A stretch of DNA of 64,000 nucleotides from PALSA-612 sp963765295. GTDB lineage: Bacteria; Actinomycetota; Thermoleophilia; Gaiellales; Gaiellaceae. Shown piece after piece: positions 46,714 to 55,630 of this stretch. How positions within the stretch are numbered: position 1 is the stretch's first letter; each line of letters opens with the position of its first letter. Both the position numbers and the translations under genes were made by a program. The stretch is from assembly GCA_963765295.1 (NCBI GenBank), contig CAVXVO010000007.1, positions 372,001-436,000 on the forward strand, written 5' to 3'. The notes under the pieces are model-generated. The model was not told where the DNA came from. It was given only the letters and a program-made list of their open reading frames with translations, and did no database searches.

Positions 46714-48239
46714 TGGCAACCGCAGAGGTCACGGTTCCTCGGGCCGGTGTCGTCGAGGCCGACAAAGGTCTCAAGGCAGGCGCGCTCGGGTTCGTCTCGA
46801 GCGTCGTCATCGGCGTTGCGTCGACGGCACCGGCGTACAGCCTGGCGGCGACGCTGGGCCTGGTCACGGCGACCGTCGGCATCGGCGTTCATGCGCCGAT
46901 CGTGATGGTGGTCGCCTTCATACCGATGCTGTTCGTCGCGCTCGGCTTCAAGTACCTGAATCAGGCCGACCCCGACTGCGGGACGACCTTCACCTGGTGC
47001 GCTCGCGCGTTCGGACCGATCACCGGCTGGCTCGGCGGCTGGGGCTTGGTCGTCGCCGACGTGCTCGTGATGGCGAGCCTCTCGCAGATCGCCGGCTCGT
47101 ACACCTTCCTCCTCTTCGGCGCGGACAGCGCTGCCAACAGCACCCTCTGGGTGGGGATCGCGGGCGTCGTCTGGATCCTGCTCATGGGCTTCATCTGCTA
47201 CGTCGGCATCGAGGCGTCGGCTCGAACGCAGTACTTCCTGCTCGCCGCGGAGATCCTGATCCTCGGCGTCTTCTCGATCGTGGCGCTGACCAAGGTCTGG
47301 ACCGGCCATCCGGCCGGCAGCATTCATCCATCGTGGAGCTGGCTCGACCCGACCGGGATCTCGTCGTTCGGCGCACTGAGCAGCGCGCTCCTGATCGCGA
47401 TCTTCATCTACTGGGGCTGGGACACGGCCGTCTCGGTGAACGAGGAGACCGAGGACGCGACACAGACGCCCGGTAAGGCCGCGGTGGTGAGCACCTTCCT
47501 GCTGCTCGGGATCTACGTCATCGTCACGTTCGCCGCGCAGGCGTTCCACGGGATCGGCTTCCTGAACGCCAACTCGGACGACATCCTCGGCGCGCTCGGG
47601 AAAGACGTGCTCGGGACGCCGTGGGACAAGCTGCTGATCATCGCCGTGCTCACCTCGGCGTCGGCCTCGACGCAGACCACGATCCTGCCGACCACGCGGG
47701 CGACGCTCGCGATGGCGAGCCACGGAGCGCTGCCGAAGACCTTCGCGAAGATCCATCCGCGCCACCTGACACCGAGCGTCTCGACCGTCTGGATGTGCGG
47801 AGTCTCGATCGCGGTCTTCCTCGTGCTCAACTCCATCTCGCAGAACATCCTCTTCGACTCGGTCACCGCGACCGGATTCGGCATCGCCTTCTACTACGGG
47901 CTCACCGGTCTCGCCTGCACCTGGTACTTCCGGCGGGAGCTCACGAAGAGCGTGCGCAACTTCGTCTACGTTGGCCTGCTGCCGCTCGTGGGCGGGATCA
48001 TGCTCCTCGCCATCCTCGGCGACAGCTTCTACGAAGCCTGGAGCCCGTCGAGCTCGAACACGGGCTCGTCGTGGATCGGCCTCTCACCGCCGGTCGCGAT
48101 GGCGCTGCTCTCCCTGTTGATCGGGGTCGCTGTCATGATCGGGCAGCGGATCGTCTCTCCGGAGCCGTTCTTCCGCTGGAAGACGCAGGTCGCCGATCCG
48201 GCTGTCCTGCAGCCGGCAAAGGAGGTGGCTCATGGCTAG
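46713..48239 (+). CDS. APC-family amino acid/amine permease
   Basis: 508 aa, about 12 helices, intact. LGFVSSVVIGVASTAPAYSL is the APC first-helix signature; FKYLNQADPDCGTTFTWCAR and WGWDTAVSVNEETEDATQTP are conserved substrate-site segments. The latter resembles putrescine and polyamine-type APC carriers such as PuuP-like proteins. It lies between the Lrp regulator and stress-protein genes. GGGAGG precedes the start. Cation/amine symport at the cytoplasmic membrane is expected. Confidence 0.87.
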   Translation: MATAEVTVPRAGVVEADKGLKAGALGFVSSVVIGVASTAPAYSLAATLGLVTATVGIGVHAPIVMVVAFIPMLFVALGFKYLNQADPDCGTTFTWCARAFGPITGWLGGWGLVVADVLVMASLSQIAGSYTFLLFGADSAANSTLWVGIAGVVWILLMGFICYVGIEASARTQYFLLAAEILILGVFSIVALTKVWTGHPAGSIHPSWSWLDPTGISSFGALSSALLIAIFIYWGWDTAVSVNEETEDATQTPGKAAVVSTFLLLGIYVIVTFAAQAFHGIGFLNANSDDILGALGKDVLGTPWDKLLIIAVLTSASASTQTTILPTTRATLAMASHGALPKTFAKIHPRHLTPSVSTVWMCGVSIAVFLVLNSISQNILFDSVTATGFGIAFYYGLTGLACTWYFRRELTKSVRNFVYVGLLPLVGGIMLLAILGDSFYEAWSPSSSNTGSSWIGLSPPVAMALLSLLIGVAVMIGQRIVSPEPFFRWKTQVADPAVLQPAKEVAHG

Positions 48240-48654
48240 GACGCTCGTCCTCGGGTACGACGGATCGGACGGCTCCCGCGCCGCGCTCGAAAAGGCGGTC
48301 GAGGTCGCCCAGCTGGAGAGTGCGAGGATCGTCGTCGTGTTCGCGTACGAGATCCCGGCCGCGTACGGCGGGGAGACGGGCGACTACCGCCGGGCGGTGC
48401 GCGAGCTCGCCGAGCAGAAGACGTCGGAGGCGGTCGAGCGGATCACGGCAGCCGGCGTCGAATGCGAGGTCGAGCTCGTGCCCGAGCGGCCGGCGCACGG
48501 TCTCGTCGACGTCGCCGAGCGGGTCGGGGCGAGCATGATCGTCATCGGCACGAACGGAGAGCATCCGATCAAGGGCGTCGTGCTCGGCTCGGTTCCGCAC
48601 AAGCTGCTCCACATCTCGCCCGTCCCGGTTCTGGTCGTCCCCGAGCCGGAATGA
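48232..48654 (+). CDS. Universal stress protein (UspA-like)
   Basis: 140 aa. The start overlaps the permease by 8 bp. One Usp domain with LVLGYDGSDGSRAALEKAV and the ATP-binding loop IGTNGEHPIKGVVLGSVPHK (G-x2-G-x9-G-S type). Permease-Usp pairs are common, and Usp proteins may tune the transporter. The ATGA overlap with the aminotransferase gene (48651-48654) ties it into the operon. Confidence 0.9.
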   Translation: MARTLVLGYDGSDGSRAALEKAVEVAQLESARIVVVFAYEIPAAYGGETGDYRRAVRELAEQKTSEAVERITAAGVECEVELVPERPAHGLVDVAERVGASMIVIGTNGEHPIKGVVLGSVPHKLLHISPVPVLVVPEPE

Positions 48655-50057
48655 CCACCGGCACGTCGATGTCAGCCGCGGAGCTCCAGCGCGCCGCGCG
48701 CGACCACCTGTGGCTGCACTTCACGCGGATGGCGAGCTACGCGAGCGCCGACCTGCCGGTGATCGTCCGCGGCGACGGCTGCTACCTCGAGGACACGACC
48801 GGGCACCGCTATCTCGACGCGCTCGCCGGGCTCTTCTCGGTCAACATCGGCTACGGCTTCGGCCGGGAGATCGGCGAGGCGGCGCTCGAGCAGATGACCG
48901 AGCTGCCGTTCTACACGACCTGGTCGTACGCGCATCCGCGGGCCGTCGAGCTCGCCGCCGAGCTCGCGTCGCTCGCGCCCGGTGACCTGAACCGCTCGTT
49001 CTTCGTCTCCGGCGGCTCCGAGGCGGTCGATTCGGCCTGGAAGCTCGCGCGCCAGTACTACCAGGCCCGCGAGGGCCACTCGGGGAAACGGGGCCGCCGC
49101 TACAAGGCGATCGCGCGGCGGCTGGCCTACCACGGGACGACCATGGGCGCGCTGTCCCTGAACGGTGTCCCGCCGATCCGCGAGCCGTTCGAGCCGCTCG
49201 TCCCGGAGGTGCGGCACGTCCGCAACACGAACCGCTACCACCGCCCGGCCGGGGAGACGGAGGAGCAGTTCACGGCCTTCCTCCTCGACGAGCTCGAGCA
49301 CACGGTCCAGGCGATGGGGCCCGAGACGATCTGCCTCGTCCACATGGAGCCCGTGCAGTCGACCGGCGGCTGCCTCACGCCTCCGGCCGGCTACTTCCAG
49401 GGCGTGCGCGAGATCTGCGACCGCTACGACATCCTGCTGTCGGCCGACGAGGTGATCTGCGCCTTCGGCCGGCTCGGTCACTGGTTCGGCTCGGAGCGGT
49501 ACGACATCCGGCCCGACCTCATGACGTGCGCGAAGGGACTCTCGTCGTCGTACGCGTCGATCGGCGCCGTGATCGCGACCGATCGCGTCTTCGAGCCGTT
49601 TCTCGCCCACTCGTCGATGTTCTCGCACGGGATCACGTTCGGCGGCCATCCCGTCATGTGCGCGATCGCGCTCAAGAACATCGAGATCATGAAGCGCGAG
49701 CGGATCGTGGAAGGCGTGCTCGAGCACGAGGACGCGTTCCGGACGACGCTCGAGCAGCTCCTCGAGCTGCCGATCGTCGGCGACGTGCGGGGCGCGGGCT
49801 TCTTCTACTCGCTCGAGCTCGTCAAGGACAAGGAGACGCGCGCCACCTTCGACGCCGACGAGTGCGAGTGGCTGCTCCGAGGCTTCCTGTCGCACGCGCT
49901 GCTCGAGCACGGCCTCATCTGCCGTGCCGACGACCGCGGCGACCCGGTCATCCAGCTCTCGCCCCCGCTCGTCGCCAGGCAGCCCGAGTTCGACGAGATC
50001 GTCCGCATCCTCGGCGACGTGCTCACCGAGGCGTGGGACAAGCTGCACCGTCGGTAG
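48651..50057 (+). CDS. Class III aminotransferase, putrescine/omega-amine type
   Basis: 468 aa from ATG 48651. Fold type I PLP enzyme: FFVSGGSEAVDSAWKLARQY, VHMEPVQSTGGCLTPPAG, LLSADEVICAFGRLGHW and the Schiff-base Lys in LMTCAKGLSSSYASIGAV. Sequence style (YAHPRAVELAAELASL) is that of omega-amino acid/putrescine-pyruvate aminotransferases. It could supply gamma-aminobutyraldehyde from putrescine for the aldehyde dehydrogenase 4 kb upstream. Substrate otherwise open. Confidence 0.87.
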   Translation: MTTGTSMSAAELQRAARDHLWLHFTRMASYASADLPVIVRGDGCYLEDTTGHRYLDALAGLFSVNIGYGFGREIGEAALEQMTELPFYTTWSYAHPRAVELAAELASLAPGDLNRSFFVSGGSEAVDSAWKLARQYYQAREGHSGKRGRRYKAIARRLAYHGTTMGALSLNGVPPIREPFEPLVPEVRHVRNTNRYHRPAGETEEQFTAFLLDELEHTVQAMGPETICLVHMEPVQSTGGCLTPPAGYFQGVREICDRYDILLSADEVICAFGRLGHWFGSERYDIRPDLMTCAKGLSSSYASIGAVIATDRVFEPFLAHSSMFSHGITFGGHPVMCAIALKNIEIMKRERIVEGVLEHEDAFRTTLEQLLELPIVGDVRGAGFFYSLELVKDKETRATFDADECEWLLRGFLSHALLEHGLICRADDRGDPVIQLSPPLVARQPEFDEIVRILGDVLTEAWDKLHRR

Positions 50058-51433
50058 CGCCGGGCGACCGGCCCGCCTGGTGGCTCGAGGATGCTCCGCC
50101 CGACCCGGCGGCCTCACCGCTCGAGGGCGAGCACGCGGCGGACGTCGCGATCGTCGGCGGCGGGTACACCGGCCTCTGGACGGCGCTGGCGCTGAAGGAG
50201 CGCGAGCCGTCGCTGGACGTGGCGGTGCTCGAGGCCGAGTTCTGCGGCTTCGGGCCGAGCGGGCGGAACGGCGGTTTCGTCGAGAGCTTCTGGCCGGCGC
50301 TCGAACGACTCCGCGAGAGCGTGGGCGCCGAGGGCGCGCTCGCCGTCGCCCGTGCGTCGACAGGCGTCTTCGCGGCCGTGCGCGCGCTCGGCGGCGACGA
50401 CGTGCGGCTGCGGGAGGCGGGCATGCTCATGGTCTCGACGGCCCCGCCGCAGGACGCCGCCGTCGACCGCGCCGTCGAGGCGGCGGCCGGGCTCGGCGCG
50501 CCGGCGGAGGCAGTACCGCTGTCGGCCGACGAGGTGGCCGCGCGCTGCACGTCGCCGCGCTTCCGCCGCGGCGTCCTGTTCCGCTCGGCGGGGACGGTGC
50601 AGCCCGCCGCGCTCGTGCGAGCGCTGCGGCGCGCGGCACTCGCACGCGGCGTGCGGATCTACGAGGGCACGCGGGCGACGCGGATCGCCGACGGGCTCGT
50701 CGAAACCGCTCGCGGCCACGTGCGTGCGCGCGAGGTCGTCGTCGCCACCAACGCCTGGATGACCGGCTGGCGGCCGTCGGGGCGGCGGCTGACGAACTTC
50801 GGCAGCTTCGTCGTCCTGACAGAGCCCGTGCCGGACGTGCTGGTCGAGATCGGTTGGACCGGGGGCGAGGCGATCGTCGACGGGCGCATGTTCCTCCACT
50901 ACTTCCGGACGACGGCGGACGGCCGCGTGCTCATGGGCTCCGGCTCGGGGCCGATCGGCTTTGGCGGCCGCGTCGACCGGCGCTTCACGCACGACGCGCC
51001 GACCGTCGCGCGGGCGGAGCAAGGGCTGCGCGCGCTGCTGCCGGGGCTCGGCGCCGCTCGGATCGAGCGGGCCTGGGGCGGGCCGATCGACGTCTCCGCC
51101 GACCACCTGCCCTTCTTCGGGACGGTGCCGGGAACGCGCATCCACTACGGCGTCGGCTACTCGGGGAACGGCGTCGGCCCGAGCTGGCTCGGCGGGCAGA
51201 TCCTCGCCTCGCTGGCCCTCGGCACGGACGACGAATGGTCGCGCTCGCCGCTTGCGACGCGGCAGGTCCCGTCGTTTCCGCCCGAGCCGATCCGCCGGCT
51301 CGGAGGCGGGCTCGTCCGCTGGGGGATCCTCGCCGTCGAGGAGGCCGAGGAGTCGAACCGCCGCCCGCCGCCGGGTGCGCGTGCCGTCGCGTCCCTTCCG
51401 CGCCGCCTCGGCCTGCGCGTCGGGACGCGTTAG
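50033..51433 (+). CDS. FAD-dependent oxidoreductase, PuuB/gamma-glutamylputrescine oxidase-like
   Basis: 466 aa from GTG 50033, overlapping the aminotransferase by 25 bp. AWWLEDAPPDPAA precedes the FAD motif DVAIVGGGYTGLWTALALKE; EFCGFGPSGRNGGFVES is the signature of the YgaF/PuuB group, with the terminal FAD segment YGVGYSGNGVGPSWLGGQ. PuuB-like proteins oxidise gamma-glutamylputrescine or similar secondary amines. The other Puu-pathway genes (puuA, puuD) are absent from the window. The last 60 residues are an unremarkable tail. Confidence 0.85.
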   Translation: MGQAAPSVAPGDRPAWWLEDAPPDPAASPLEGEHAADVAIVGGGYTGLWTALALKEREPSLDVAVLEAEFCGFGPSGRNGGFVESFWPALERLRESVGAEGALAVARASTGVFAAVRALGGDDVRLREAGMLMVSTAPPQDAAVDRAVEAAAGLGAPAEAVPLSADEVAARCTSPRFRRGVLFRSAGTVQPAALVRALRRAALARGVRIYEGTRATRIADGLVETARGHVRAREVVVATNAWMTGWRPSGRRLTNFGSFVVLTEPVPDVLVEIGWTGGEAIVDGRMFLHYFRTTADGRVLMGSGSGPIGFGGRVDRRFTHDAPTVARAEQGLRALLPGLGAARIERAWGGPIDVSADHLPFFGTVPGTRIHYGVGYSGNGVGPSWLGGQILASLALGTDDEWSRSPLATRQVPSFPPEPIRRLGGGLVRWGILAVEEAEESNRRPPPGARAVASLPRRLGLRVGTR

Positions 51434-52146
51434 CCGTCGAGCTCGATCTCGGAGCGCTTGAGGCCGACGACGTAGGGGAGGATGCGCGCGGTCATCGCCG
51501 TGTTGTAGGTCGTCCGCTCGAGCCACGTCGCCGGCCCGGCCGCCGGCACGGGCTGGGCCACGCCGGCCATGTCCACGTAGTAGAGATGCTCCTCGCCGAG
51601 CCCCTCGAGCTCCTCGTCGATCGGCGTCGCGAGCTCGACGAAGGGGGATCCGGCGAGCGTGTGCACGGGCTCGGTCATCAGCACGTACTCGTCGATGGGG
51701 ACCGAGTTCTTCAGCATCCTGTGGACGAGGATCACGTCGACGCCTGCGAGCGTCGTCCCGCCCCGCCTCGGCGTGAGCACGACCTCGCCGTAGTGCGCGA
51801 CGACCTTGACGTTGAGCCGGCCGGTCTGGTGGCACGCGTCGCAGCGACAGACGCTGAGCGACTCCATCTTCCCCTGCTCGGTGTGGAACGCCGCGTGCAT
51901 CGCGGTGGTCAGCCCCGCGAGCGACCGGGTGACCTCCCCGGCCGTCGGCTCGGTCGCGTAGAGGAAGGCGGCGTCGCCCTCCAACCCGGACAGCTCGAGA
52001 TCGGGCGCCGCGTCGATGACCGCGTCCAGCAGGCGAAGCGTGTTCTCCTGCGCGTGCGCGAGGCTCATCCGGTGCAGGTTCATGAAGCGCGTGTACCCGC
52101 CGATGTCGGCGATCAAGAGCAGCGCGTTGACGGTCTCGGACGACAC
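51430..52146 (-). CDS. DUF2652 nucleotide-cyclase-like protein
   Basis: 238 aa from ATG 52146. LLIADIGGYTRFMNLHRMS resembles the start of class III adenylate/guanylate cyclase domains, and GLEGDAAFLYA the second metal Asp. A Cys cluster CRCDACHQTG (C-x-C-x2-C) between them may bind zinc. DUF2652 proteins are cyclase-fold proteins without proven activity. It converges on the PuuB-like gene (4 bp overlap). Function unknown. Confidence 0.8.
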   Translation of the reverse strand: MSSETVNALLLIADIGGYTRFMNLHRMSLAHAQENTLRLLDAVIDAAPDLELSGLEGDAAFLYATEPTAGEVTRSLAGLTTAMHAAFHTEQGKMESLSVCRCDACHQTGRLNVKVVAHYGEVVLTPRRGGTTLAGVDVILVHRMLKNSVPIDEYVLMTEPVHTLAGSPFVELATPIDEELEGLGEEHLYYVDMAGVAQPVPAAGPATWLERTTYNTAMTARILPYVVGLKRSEIELDG

Positions 52147-52193
52147 GGGCCGATGCTACTTCGCCCGCTCCCTCGAGTCAGTTCGGCAGGAGC

Positions 52194-52832
52194 TCAGCGG
52201 CTGGCCGGGACTTCTGTCGCGGCTGCCTTTGCGCGGCGTTGCGAGGGGCGGAGCACGAAGCGGCTCTCCGTTCCGTTCAGGAGCCGGCGCACGTTGGCGC
52301 GGTGCAGCACGAGCACGCCGACGAAGGCGGCGCCGCCGAAGGCGATCACCGGCCAGCCGTAGCCGAGCCCGTACGCGAGCGGGGCGAGCGCCGCAGCGGC
52401 GAGAATCGACGCGAGCGAGGCGTAGCGCGTGGCGAGGAAGATCACGATCCACAGCGCAGCGCCGACCAGGCCGAGGACGGGCGCGACACCCAGGAAGGCG
52501 CCGCCCGCGGTAGCCACCATCTTCCCGCCCTTGGCGAACTTCAGGTAGACGGGCCGCGCGTGCCCGGCCATCGCCGCGGCGCCGGTGAGCACGCCCGCCA
52601 GTTCGCCCGAGACGTGCGTCGCCACCACCACCGGCACGAACGCCTTCAGCACGTCGAGCAGCATGACCGGCAGCCCGTAGCGCCAGCCGTACGTCCGCCA
52701 GACGTTCGTCGCCCCGAGGTTGTGGCTGCCGACCGTGCGGATGTCGACGCCCTTCGTGAAGCGCACGATCCAGTAGCCGAACGTGATGCTGCCGGCCAGG
52801 TAGCCGATGACCATGAAGAGCGCGATCGACAT
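52194..52832 (-). CDS. plsY: Glycerol-3-phosphate acyltransferase
   Basis: 212 aa, about five helices. PlsY motifs: GSHNLGATNVWRTYG, GHARPVYLKFAKGGKMVAT and the Asn near the C-terminal loop (LHRANVRRLLNG). It transfers acyl from acyl-phosphate to glycerol-3-phosphate, first step of membrane phospholipid synthesis. The basic C-terminal tail (RRAKAAATEVPASR) is cytoplasmic. Free of frameshifts. Confidence 0.92.
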   Translation of the reverse strand: MSIALFMVIGYLAGSITFGYWIVRFTKGVDIRTVGSHNLGATNVWRTYGWRYGLPVMLLDVLKAFVPVVVATHVSGELAGVLTGAAAMAGHARPVYLKFAKGGKMVATAGGAFLGVAPVLGLVGAALWIVIFLATRYASLASILAAAALAPLAYGLGYGWPVIAFGGAAFVGVLVLHRANVRRLLNGTESRFVLRPSQRRAKAAATEVPASR

Positions 52833-52864
52833 CGCGCGACTCGCTTACTCCCCCGCTGCCACGG

Positions 52865-53485
52865 CTACGCCCGGATCCCGTAGCTCGCGATCCAGCCGTT
52901 CACGACGCCCCAGTCGAGGTTGCGGAAGAACGCCTCGATGTAGGACGCACGGTCGGTCTGGTAGTCGAGGAAGTAGGCATGTTCGTAGACGTCGAGCGCG
53001 ACGAGCGGTGTCGCGTTCCAGATCGGGAAAGTGTTCTGCGCGTCGCCGATGTAGTTGACGAGACGGCCCTCGTCCCAGTCGTATGCCGCCCAGGCCCAGC
53101 CGCGACCGGCCATGCCTGTTGCCTTGAGGTCGGCCCTCCAGGCGTCGAACGAGCCGAAGCCCTGCTCGATCAGGCCGGCGATCGCTCCCGTCGCCTCGCC
53201 GCCGTCGCCGCCGAGGTGCTCGAAGTAGATCTCGTGGTTCTTGACCCCGCCGACGGCGAAGCTCAGGTCGACCTTCAACGCCCGCAGCTCCGAGTAGACC
53301 TGGTTCGCGGTCGCGAGGTCGACCTCGGCGAGCTTGCCCAGGATCTCGTTCCGCTTGTTCACGTAGCCCTGGTAGAGCTTGTAGTGCGCCTCGACCGACT
53401 GGCGGGAAATGCCGTCCAGCTCGTAGAGGCTCGGCTTCAGCTCGCGCGGGGCGATCTCTTCGGCGTTGAAGGCAAGCGTCGCCAT
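52865..53485 (-). CDS. sodA: Fe/Mn superoxide dismutase
   Basis: 206 aa. Metal ligands are apparent: His in SVEAHYKLYQGYVNKRN, His in VKNHEIYFEHLGG, and Asp plus His in LDVYEHAYFLDYQ. Position of Gly in FEHLGGDGG and WAWAAYDWDEGRL are typical. The usual HH pair near residue 31 (H-x-x-H-H-x-x-Y) is reduced to a single HYKLY pattern, as in a divergent actinobacterial branch. AAAGGA lies upstream of the ATG. Metal specificity cannot be set from sequence. Confidence 0.9.
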   Translation of the reverse strand: MATLAFNAEEIAPRELKPSLYELDGISRQSVEAHYKLYQGYVNKRNEILGKLAEVDLATANQVYSELRALKVDLSFAVGGVKNHEIYFEHLGGDGGEATGAIAGLIEQGFGSFDAWRADLKATGMAGRGWAWAAYDWDEGRLVNYIGDAQNTFPIWNATPLVALDVYEHAYFLDYQTDRASYIEAFFRNLDWGVVNGWIASYGIRA

Positions 53486-53564
53486 TCGGGTCCTTTCCAG
53501 GTCGGAGTCGAAAGCGGTGGGAGCATAACCGCCGCGGAGGGCGGTTCCGAGCGGGCCGGGACGC

Positions 53565-53597
53565 GCGGAAGGGCCCGCCGGGAGCGAGCCCTTCCGC
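53565..53597. terminator. Terminator after the RTX gene
   Basis: GCGGAAGGGC (53565-53574) and GCCCTTCCGC (53588-53597) form a 10-bp stem with a 13-base loop, 23 bp beyond the RTX stop on the minus strand and 80 bp before the sodA start. It separates the two transcripts. Confidence 0.65.
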
Positions 53598-53619
53598 CTG
53601 CGTGCGCTTGAAGCGTGCG

Positions 53620-54774
53620 TTACTGGATGAGGACGTTGTTGCCTGCGCCGCCGTCCAGGGTGTCGTTCCCCGGGCCGCCGTTCAGCACGTCGTCGCCGGC
53701 ACCGCCGTTCAGGACGTCGTCGCCGGAGCCGCCGATCAGGACGTCGGCTCCGTCGCCGCCGTTCACGACCAGCTTGATCGCGTTCGCCGCGAGCGTGGAC
53801 GCGTCGACGACGTCGTCGCCGCCAAGGGTGTCGACCGTGAGCGTGTCGCTCGCGGGCTCCGCATGGCTGACGTCCACCCGGGTGGCGAGACCGGTGATGC
53901 TCGCCGAGCCGCTCGAGCCGGACACGGTCGCCCGGTCGTTGCCGCCCGTGCCGTTCACGATCACCTGGTCGGCCGCTCCGTCGCCTGCTCCCTGCGCGCC
54001 GAGATCGACGCCGACGCGGGAGACGCCGGTTCCGGTCAGGTCGTTGACGGTCACCACGTCGGCTCCGCCGAGGGCGTTGAAGTCGACCGTCTCGACGCCG
54101 GACGTGTCCATCGTGATGTTGGCGACGTCGCGGTGGAAGCGCAGCCGGCCGCTGTTTGCGGACAGGTCGACCTTCTCGGCGGCGTTCGCGCCGTTGAAGA
54201 GCATCGTGTCGAGCCCGTCCTGGCCCTCGATCGTGTCGCTCCCGTCGCCGGGATTCCAGACGAACGTGTCGTCGCCCGCACCCAGGAACGCGACGTCGTT
54301 GCCGCGGCCTCCGAAGACGGTGTCGTTGCCGTCGCCGCCGTCGAACCGCTCGGCGCCGAGGCCGCCGGTCAGCGTGTCGTTGCCCGGCCCGCCCTCGATC
54401 GTCGTCGGAATCCTGTCCGTGAAGGTGCCGTTGCTCTCGTCGATTCGCACCGAGTCGTCGCCCGCCTGTGCGTCGACGAAGATGCTGGTGACGTTGGCGA
54501 GGTCGAACTGGAGAGCGCCGCCGACGGCCGTCGGGATGCCGGCGACCTGGAGGATGCCGGGGCTTCCCGACTTCAGTCGAAGCACGATGTCGTCGTTCCC
54601 TTTGCCGCCGTGGATCGTCAGCGTGCCGTTCGGCGCGGCGACGAAGGCGTCACTGCCTCGGGCGGCGTTCACACCCAGCAGGCCGGCGACGACGGCGGCG
54701 ACCGCGAGGGCCGCGGCCGCCACGAAGCGCCGGCGGATAGGACGCGACCTGGCGCGTCGGAGGACGTTGTTCAT
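53620..54774 (-). CDS. Secreted RTX (hemolysin-type calcium-binding repeat) protein
   Basis: 384 aa from ATG 54774 after AAAGGAG. A basic start (NNVLRRARSRPIRRR) and helix FVAAAALAVAAVVAGLLGV form a signal peptide or anchor. Nonapeptide GGxGxDxLx repeats occur at IEGGPGNDTLTGG, FDGGDGNDTVFGGRGNDVAF and the C-terminal VLIGGSGDDVLNGGAGDDVL to GGAGNNVLIQ. Between them is a beta-rich stretch with weak repeats. Calcium-dependent folding outside the cell is expected. No adjacent type I secretion genes. It is divergent from the ECF sigma gene. Confidence 0.87.
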   Translation of the reverse strand: MNNVLRRARSRPIRRRFVAAAALAVAAVVAGLLGVNAARGSDAFVAAPNGTLTIHGGKGNDDIVLRLKSGSPGILQVAGIPTAVGGALQFDLANVTSIFVDAQAGDDSVRIDESNGTFTDRIPTTIEGGPGNDTLTGGLGAERFDGGDGNDTVFGGRGNDVAFLGAGDDTFVWNPGDGSDTIEGQDGLDTMLFNGANAAEKVDLSANSGRLRFHRDVANITMDTSGVETVDFNALGGADVVTVNDLTGTGVSRVGVDLGAQGAGDGAADQVIVNGTGGNDRATVSGSSGSASITGLATRVDVSHAEPASDTLTVDTLGGDDVVDASTLAANAIKLVVNGGDGADVLIGGSGDDVLNGGAGDDVLNGGPGNDTLDGGAGNNVLIQ

Positions 54775-54935
54775 GGTCCACACTCCTTTCGAGTGAGCGC
54801 AGGGGCTCAGCAAACCGTGGGTTGAGCGGGCGATCACGCGGACGGAGGTCGTGCCTGCACACCGCGGCGACCCGCTGTCTGTTCGAAGCCCCGAGGGGCG
54901 ACGTTGGAGCGATGTACGACGGACCCGCCCGGCCG

Positions 54936-54957
54936 GTTTGCCGGTCACCGTGCAAAC
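54936..54957. promoter_or_regulatory. Inverted repeat in the RTX-sigma intergenic region
   Basis: GTTTGC (54936-54941) and GCAAAC (54952-54957) flank a 10-base centre in the 238-bp gap between the RTX gene and the sigma gene. No clear -35/-10 pair for either gene was seen. Regulatory use is a guess. Confidence 0.3.
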
Positions 54958-55012
54958 GGGCGCCGCGCTCGTGGCCCCAATCCGCCGCGGCCGCACGGCC
55001 GTAAGACGGGTG

Positions 55013-55630
55013 ATGGCCACGGACTTTGCCCTGGATCGCCCCTTTCGCTTGCCGACAGCGACGAAAGCGGCGACCATCCCCAGCGTGAGCACGCTCAGCC
55101 CGACGGACGAGGAGTTGCTCGAGCGCGTCGGCCAGCGCGACGCGGACGCGTTCGAAACGCTCTACCGGCGCTACTCGCGTTCCGTCCTCGGGCTCGCGCT
55201 GCGCCGCCTGGGCGACCGCGGTCGCGCCGAGGACGCGCTCCAGGAGACGTTCACGGCGATCTGGCGCGCCGCGAAGACCTACCGGCCCGAGCGGGGTCCG
55301 GCGGCGCCGTGGCTCTTCGCCGTCGCGCGCAACAGCATCGCCGACCGCGGCCGCGCGCGCCGAGAGCCGCCGGCAGAAGCACCCGACGAGCCCTCGACGG
55401 AGGCGAGCCCGGACGAGCAGGTCGAGCAGAGCTGGGTCTCCTGGCGCGTCCACAGCGCGATCGAGACGTTGCCGGACAACGAGCGCCGGCTGATCGAGCT
55501 CGCCTACTGGAGCGGCCTGTCGCAGAGCGAGATCGCCGGGCTCGAAGGAATCCCACTGGGTACTGTGAAGACACGTACGCGAAGCGCGCTCGCCCGTCTG
55601 GCGGACGTGCTCGAAGAGGAGCTGAAGTGA
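55013..55630 (+). CDS. RNA polymerase ECF sigma factor
   Basis: 205 aa from ATG 55013; GTG 55085 (MSTLSPTDEELLERV) is an alternative start without the 24-residue leader. Region 2: DADAFETLYRRYSRSVLGLA and DALQETFTAIWRAAKTY; region 4: LPDNERRLIELAYWSGLSQS followed by IPLGTVKTRTRSALARL. The linker is acidic and disordered. The GTGA overlap with the anti-sigma gene (55627-55630) is the usual pairing. Target genes unknown; the divergent RTX gene is a candidate. Confidence 0.88.
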   Translation: MATDFALDRPFRLPTATKAATIPSVSTLSPTDEELLERVGQRDADAFETLYRRYSRSVLGLALRRLGDRGRAEDALQETFTAIWRAAKTYRPERGPAAPWLFAVARNSIADRGRARREPPAEAPDEPSTEASPDEQVEQSWVSWRVHSAIETLPDNERRLIELAYWSGLSQSEIAGLEGIPLGTVKTRTRSALARLADVLEEELK

